From: Combretum micranthum
Taxonomy: Eukaryota; Streptophyta; Magnoliopsida; Myrtales; Combretaceae
Direction of reading: 5' to 3'
Length of the DNA: 64,000 nucleotides
Assembly: GCA_024138025.1 (NCBI GenBank)
Contig: JAMXBD010002837.1
Location: 1-64,000, forward strand
Every line of letters begins with the position of its first letter. Positions within the stretch are counted from its first letter, which is position 1. Positions 59,246 to 64,000 of the stretch are shown here, one piece after another. The notes below the pieces were generated by a model. It was not told the DNA's origin. It saw only the letters and a program-made list of their open reading frames with translations, and did not search any database. Position numbers and translations under genes: made by a program.

Positions 59246-62200
59246 TATAAGCCCCGGAAAATTTCAGTAAATAATTCCAAAATGAACTTCGAAAATAAAC
59301 CTAAAAATCACTCCAAATTAAAACCGAATTTCGATAAATCCTAAATTACGAACGAATCCAAAAATTTTCAATCTTGAGAAAATCTAAAATAAAATAAGGA
59401 CTACAAAAGTCCTTAAGTCCAAAAACCATTACGTAAGATAAACTGCTTACCTAATCTATAATTCATAAAAATCGGGATAAAAATAAAACACAGTGATAAT
59501 TTGCTAAAAAGCAAGTTAATCTAACATGACAATTTGAAGGATCAGGAAATCACCAAAGGCCAATTCCATAATTAGGCTTTGGCACGATTAAGAAAACTTC
59601 ATCTGCCAATAATAAAATATAGACTTTGGAAATTCCCCAAACGACCAGACTAATAATCCTAAGAGACGGAAATCACAATAAAGCCCTAACGATCAAATCA
59701 AACTCAAGAATCATAGAACGAGTTAGAAATTGAAATCTCGTAATCTTAAGAAGGAAGAATTCAAGAAACAAAATAACAAATTAGATAATCCTTAAGTTAA
59801 CCAATTGTTCATAAAACCTTAAATCGAAGCAAAAATAAATTCGAAAACAAAACACTATGAAGATCCTTTTTCAAAGCAAATTATAAGAATCAAGATTTCC
59901 CCAAAATCATTCCAAAAATCGATATTGACTCAAACTCAAGAAAATCATATCCGGTAACCATTACCGATATAACTCCGGATATAATAATTCAATTCAAGAT
60001 TTCCGAAAGCAATAAGAGATATTAAATACTTATAAAAATAAAATTTAAAATAAATTTCTCAAACTAATATTGTATATAAACGAAAATCAGTTTCCAATTG
60101 GCAAAGGTCTAAACCGGAAAATCATCCGGAAACCCTAACCGGAATACAATAGTAAGTCCGGCAATCTAGCGCCCTAACTCTAGAGGCCAAAGGTAGTTTA
60201 AATATGTAGAATAGCTCGTAGTAAATAAGTTTATTTAAAATATCAGATTGGTAAATTTTTGACCTATCTCGAACCCGTTCGGATACAGACTTCGAAAAGC
60301 GTGTCCCGGGACTCGAGATATCAAAAATATACCATTAGTACCGTTAGACTCGTAATTCCACGAGATTTCTAAATATATCAGTTATATAATTTTTCGGGTT
60401 ATAAAAGTTACAGTTATAACCTTTTTATCGTATTTTCATTTACCGGTAATTGATTATTCTTTTGCACTATTCATTTTATTTCATTACACAATTTTATTAT
60501 TATTATTATTATTATTATTTTTATACCCTGGGTTTCCTAGTAATCAAGTAAACTTCGAAAACCAGAAAATGAAACCCTAAACCGTTTAGTTCAAGCTTTG
60601 TGAGAAAGACCGAGATACCCTAATTCCGGCTTTTCCTCGGTTTCCAAATAAGAAACTTTTATAAGCAAAATTAATTTTGATATAGTTCTTGATTATATTT
60701 CAAACCAAGAAAAGATCAGATTTTGAGAAAATTCAATTCCGGGTCATCCCGAGACCCATTATAGAAAAGCGTGCCCCGGAACTAGAATTTCAAAAATTTC
60801 TTATGAGTACTCATTTGAATCGAAATAAAATAAGGATTTCAAAAATATATTTTTCATAATTTTCCGGCTTATGAAAAATACAGTTATAGCCTTTTTATTC
60901 GTATTTCATTACTACCGGAAATTAAATTGTCTTGTCAACTATTCCTCACTATTCAAAAAGTACCACCTATACTACCTAGTCTACCTATTAGCCTACTCTA
61001 TAAATTCAACCCTTACCATCACTCAAATCAACCTCTTTTCTCTTTACTTTTTGTCCCTTAAACTTCCCATACAAGTTATGACAACTTACACATCAAAGAC
61101 AAATCAATCAAAACAAAATAAAATCAAACTTTTTCTTCCCCCTCTCATGAATAGTGACCGACGAAATTGCCCCCCTTCCATGCTCCATTTGAATTTTTCT
61201 TTTACTTCTTTAACCTAATTTCAATGCTATATAAACACTTTTTCTCTCTCTCTCTTCATTCTTTCACTTTCCAAAATTTCAAAGTGCAAAAAGCTCTCTC
61301 CTCTCTCCCATTTCCTTTGGCCGAATTTTGGAGCACACCACACACTCACAACTTTCCATTTTCTCTTCTATCTTCCATCCACTTCAAGTAAGTAAAGTTC
61401 CATCTTCCAACTCATGAAACTTTGTTATGGCTAAGTGATTTTTGGTTTCTCAACTCCATGTTCCCATGATCTTAGTAGGAACAATGAGATAACAACAAAA
61501 ATCCCGAACCATTACAAAGTAGATCTATCTTTTAAAGGAGTTTCATACCAAAAGCTTTACTTTTATCCATCAAAAAGTCTTTTAAACAAAGGATCTTTTA
61601 TAAAAATATGGTTTTTATGTTTTCAAAACTCATTTAAGCATTTGATAAAGTAGATCCATCATATTTCTACTCATATCATGTAGGCATTTAAGATTCATCT
61701 ATTTTGTGTTTATGTGCATTAATAGTCTTTAATGCTTTTGTCTTTAGTAAATCACCTTCCTAGTATGTAGATCTATGGTTAGATAAGTTAATAAAGTCAA
61801 AAAGGAAAACACTTTTCAAAATATGAACTTGTGTAAATTCGGATCACTTTGAAACCTAGGTCAAAAACACTTTTATCAACTTCTAAACATATATTTTACA
61901 AGAGAAATGAAGCCTATGGGTAATAGATAATGTTTGTAGTATTTTTCATGAGTCTAAATGAGATTTTTACTAAAGAAAATGTTGGAAACAAGAAATGAAG
62001 TCCATAGAAGTTTTGAACTAAAAGTCATATAGAAAATTCGTAATAATGGATGTAGGGTTAGAAAACACTATTTTTCCAACTTCAAAAATGGTATTTTCTT
62101 AAATAAATGAAGTCCTTAGGGTATAGGTATAATAAATACTTAAAGTTTTAGTATAAAATATATTTTTCCTAAAGGAATCAACTTGAAAATGGACTTTTGT

Positions 62201-63983
62201 AAATTCGGATTTTTGGAAACCCCTAGTAAAGACCCACTTAAAAGTTTATAAATGTGATTTTATTAAAGAAATAAAGGCCTTAGGATATAACTAATATGAG
62301 GGTCAAAATTCTTTAAGCAAAATAGAGTTTTCCTAAAAGAAAATCCTTGTAATATGTAGGTGTGACTAAGTGTAGTAAACTCACTTGTTAAACATTAATA
62401 TGAAATGGTTTCTAAGAAAAGTTATGTAAATTCTTTAAACCTAAAAAGTTATAAGAACATAGACTCATTAAGTTCACATCATGACATTCATGATAGGGAA
62501 AATCATTACCATTGCATTTAGTTCATTTCATACTTAGGAATCTCAAGTGCATTCATGAAAACCGCATTTTTGGAATTGACAAACCCGCTGTACAGATCTG
62601 ATCCCTCAATTCCGAGGCTTAGATATTTTCAAAACTTGATTTAAACTTCGTATTTAGAAAGCTCTTCCGAAGTAGATAGAAATCGATATAAAATTTGCGA
62701 GATTCCGAGTTAAAATGACCAAGTTATGGCCGTTTTAAGTTGGAATTCCCGCTTAGGACGCGAATTACGAATTTGATAAGTTCGTATGAAGTCGTTGGAT
62801 TAGTTTGAGTTGAAATACTGATTAGAGTATTTCTTCCTTTTTAGGTTATCCCGAGTTCGACGATTCCCTACCACCGGATTATTATTACTAGAAGACCGGT
62901 GATCCAATGGCTGAGTGAGTTTTCTCCTTGTTTTGTTACCTTGATTGTGCTTGTAATTAGTCGCATTAGAATTTTAGGAACAAGATAAAAATCGATGTGA
63001 ATGGGGATGGGATATATGATGAGACTGTGATGAATGTATGCCAAGAATACTAAAGCATATCGAAACCACGATTTGATTGATAACTGCATGTTCATATTAT
63101 TTTATGTGTGATATTGGTGGTCATCTAAAGAATGTATAAATATTTTGACCTAAGCAAAAAGTAAATTGATCATGCATCACATGGACATATTGCATTTGGT
63201 AGCGTGCTACTCCTACGCAGGTCGATCGGTATGGTCCGTTGATTGCCTCGTTTGAATAACGAGCCCGGTGCCAGAGCTCATTCTCGGGTACTAAGGCGCA
63301 TGTGGATGCATCCTTGGATGAGCCTAGCCGAGTCGAGTGCTAAGAGCCGAGGGCTTGGGGACTAGCAGCGGTCGTGTAGACTCAATACCATTCCTAACCC
63401 AAGATACGGAGGGCGTAAATCCGTTCTGTGTGTGGGTTCCGGTTACCCATGCATAATTGCTTGCTCACGTGTTTGTTCATGCATAGCATATGATTGATTA
63501 ATAACTTGTTTGTTATGGTACGGAATTAAGGGAATTCTCACTAAGCTAGTGTAGCTTATACCCCAATAGTTGTTTAAATGAGCAGGTTATTCCAAGAATG
63601 CTAAGTGGGGACCAAGATGGTTGAAGTCGAGAATGACTTCGGGATTCCGGCAAGATATAAGAATGCTTGAAGTTTTTGGCTAAGCTTTACGATTCGCTTG
63701 TAATAGTTTTATGTAGTGAAGTCTTGGGATGAATGTAATTGAAGTTTGATGAACTGTATTTTGAAGTATAGTGTTTTGTATTTGGAGTATAGTGGATTGT
63801 ATTTCCTTTACATTGTTACTCAATTGTATCAACATAAAATGTATCATTCCGATTTGTCTCCTTTATGTGTTAGACGCCTTGTACATAGTATGGAAGCCTT
63901 CGCGTGACTGAGGTGGTCATTCTTAAGCTTTAATATTGTGTACGGCGGACTGCCACGTTTAGGGTACCCTTCGGGGCGTGACA
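59246..63983 (+). mobile_element. Solo LTR B4
   Basis: 4738 bp, sense plus. The terminal TG has become TA (TATAAGCCCC) and the right end is GGGCGTGACA. The 5-bp duplication actat (59241-59245, 63984-63988) is perfect. TATA box TATATAAA at 61228-61235, donor-like CAA|GTAAGTAAA at 61387/61388, acceptor-like TTTTTAG at 62844. It is close to B3, and to B2 in inverse orientation. No coding region. Confidence 0.93.
62847..62891 (+). other. Conserved 14-codon acidic frame in LTR B4
   Basis: YPEFDDSLPPDYYY plus TAG after TTTTTAG|GT, the same as B3. Confidence 0.55.
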
Positions 63984-64000
63984 ACTATTCATTACATAAT
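63984..64000. other. Unassigned flank right of B4
   Basis: The right target duplication actat and 12 bp of the same unknown AT-rich DNA as 59122-59245. Nothing more can be said. Confidence 0.6.

Noticed and set aside
1..64000. tRNA genes, 35S rDNA, telomere-type repeats or host protein genes
   Set aside because: I looked for tRNA-like A/B boxes, 18S/25S blocks, TTTAGGG repeats and non-transposon protein motifs and found none that I could support by eye.

Overview
The window is plant nuclear DNA, almost certainly from an angiosperm and probably a eudicot. It is a decayed stretch of a tandem 5S ribosomal DNA array invaded by LTR retrotransposons. I see no ordinary host protein gene. The plant assignment rests on plant-type 119-nt 5S rRNA sequences and on Ty3/gypsy elements whose integrase ends in a chromodomain-like tail of the Tekay/Del type, primed by initiator tRNA-Met (TGGTATCAGAGC). 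Species cannot be read from the sequence.

5S arrays lie at 1-505, 24050-24229, 27745-33424, 37957-40443 and 45238-45608. All have the same orientation, with the 5S genes on the minus strand. The repeat unit is about 1.22-1.24 kb and is dimeric. Each unit carries one near-canonical 119-nt 5S gene (call it C) and, about 240 bp away in the same orientation, a diverged 120-nt 5S-like copy (call it P). P keeps the internal promoter but lacks the T-run terminator. Part of the spacer is duplicated as well, so the unit arose from an old tandem duplication. Most C copies carry several substitutions, so this looks like the decaying part or edge of a 5S locus.

Retroelements, left to right: (1) A 23.5-kb nest (506-24049) sits inside a single 5S gene with target duplication tcaac. 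Solo LTR B1 is interrupted by solo LTR B2 (1350-6091, duplication aaaaa) and by solo LTR C (8802-22744, duplication atggc). LTR C is in turn interrupted by full-length element A (11147-21906). (2) Solo LTR D is at 24230-27744 (gctta). (3) Truncated element E on the minus strand (about 33425-37956) keeps one LTR and the first internal kilobase. (4) Solo LTR B3 is at 40444-45237 (gggaa/gggac). (5) Full-length element F is at 45609-59121; its left flank is 5S spacer and its right flank is not. (6) Solo LTR B4 is at 59246-63983 (actat), in non-5S DNA.

Three points stand out. First, LTR families B, C, D and E/F all carry, directly after an intron-acceptor-like AG, a 14-codon acidic, tyrosine-rich reading frame with a stop at the same place (consensus near DPE-x-DD-x-LPPDYYY). 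Families differ there mainly at synonymous sites; element A has a longer acidic counterpart. Second, elements E and F carry an extra reading frame of about 1.1 kb between the primer site and gag, opening directly after another acceptor-like AG. Third, the diverged 5S copy is maintained in every unit. Many frame breaks, and most differences between the two LTRs of F, are single-base indels, so sequence-consensus error must be excluded before calling the elements dead.
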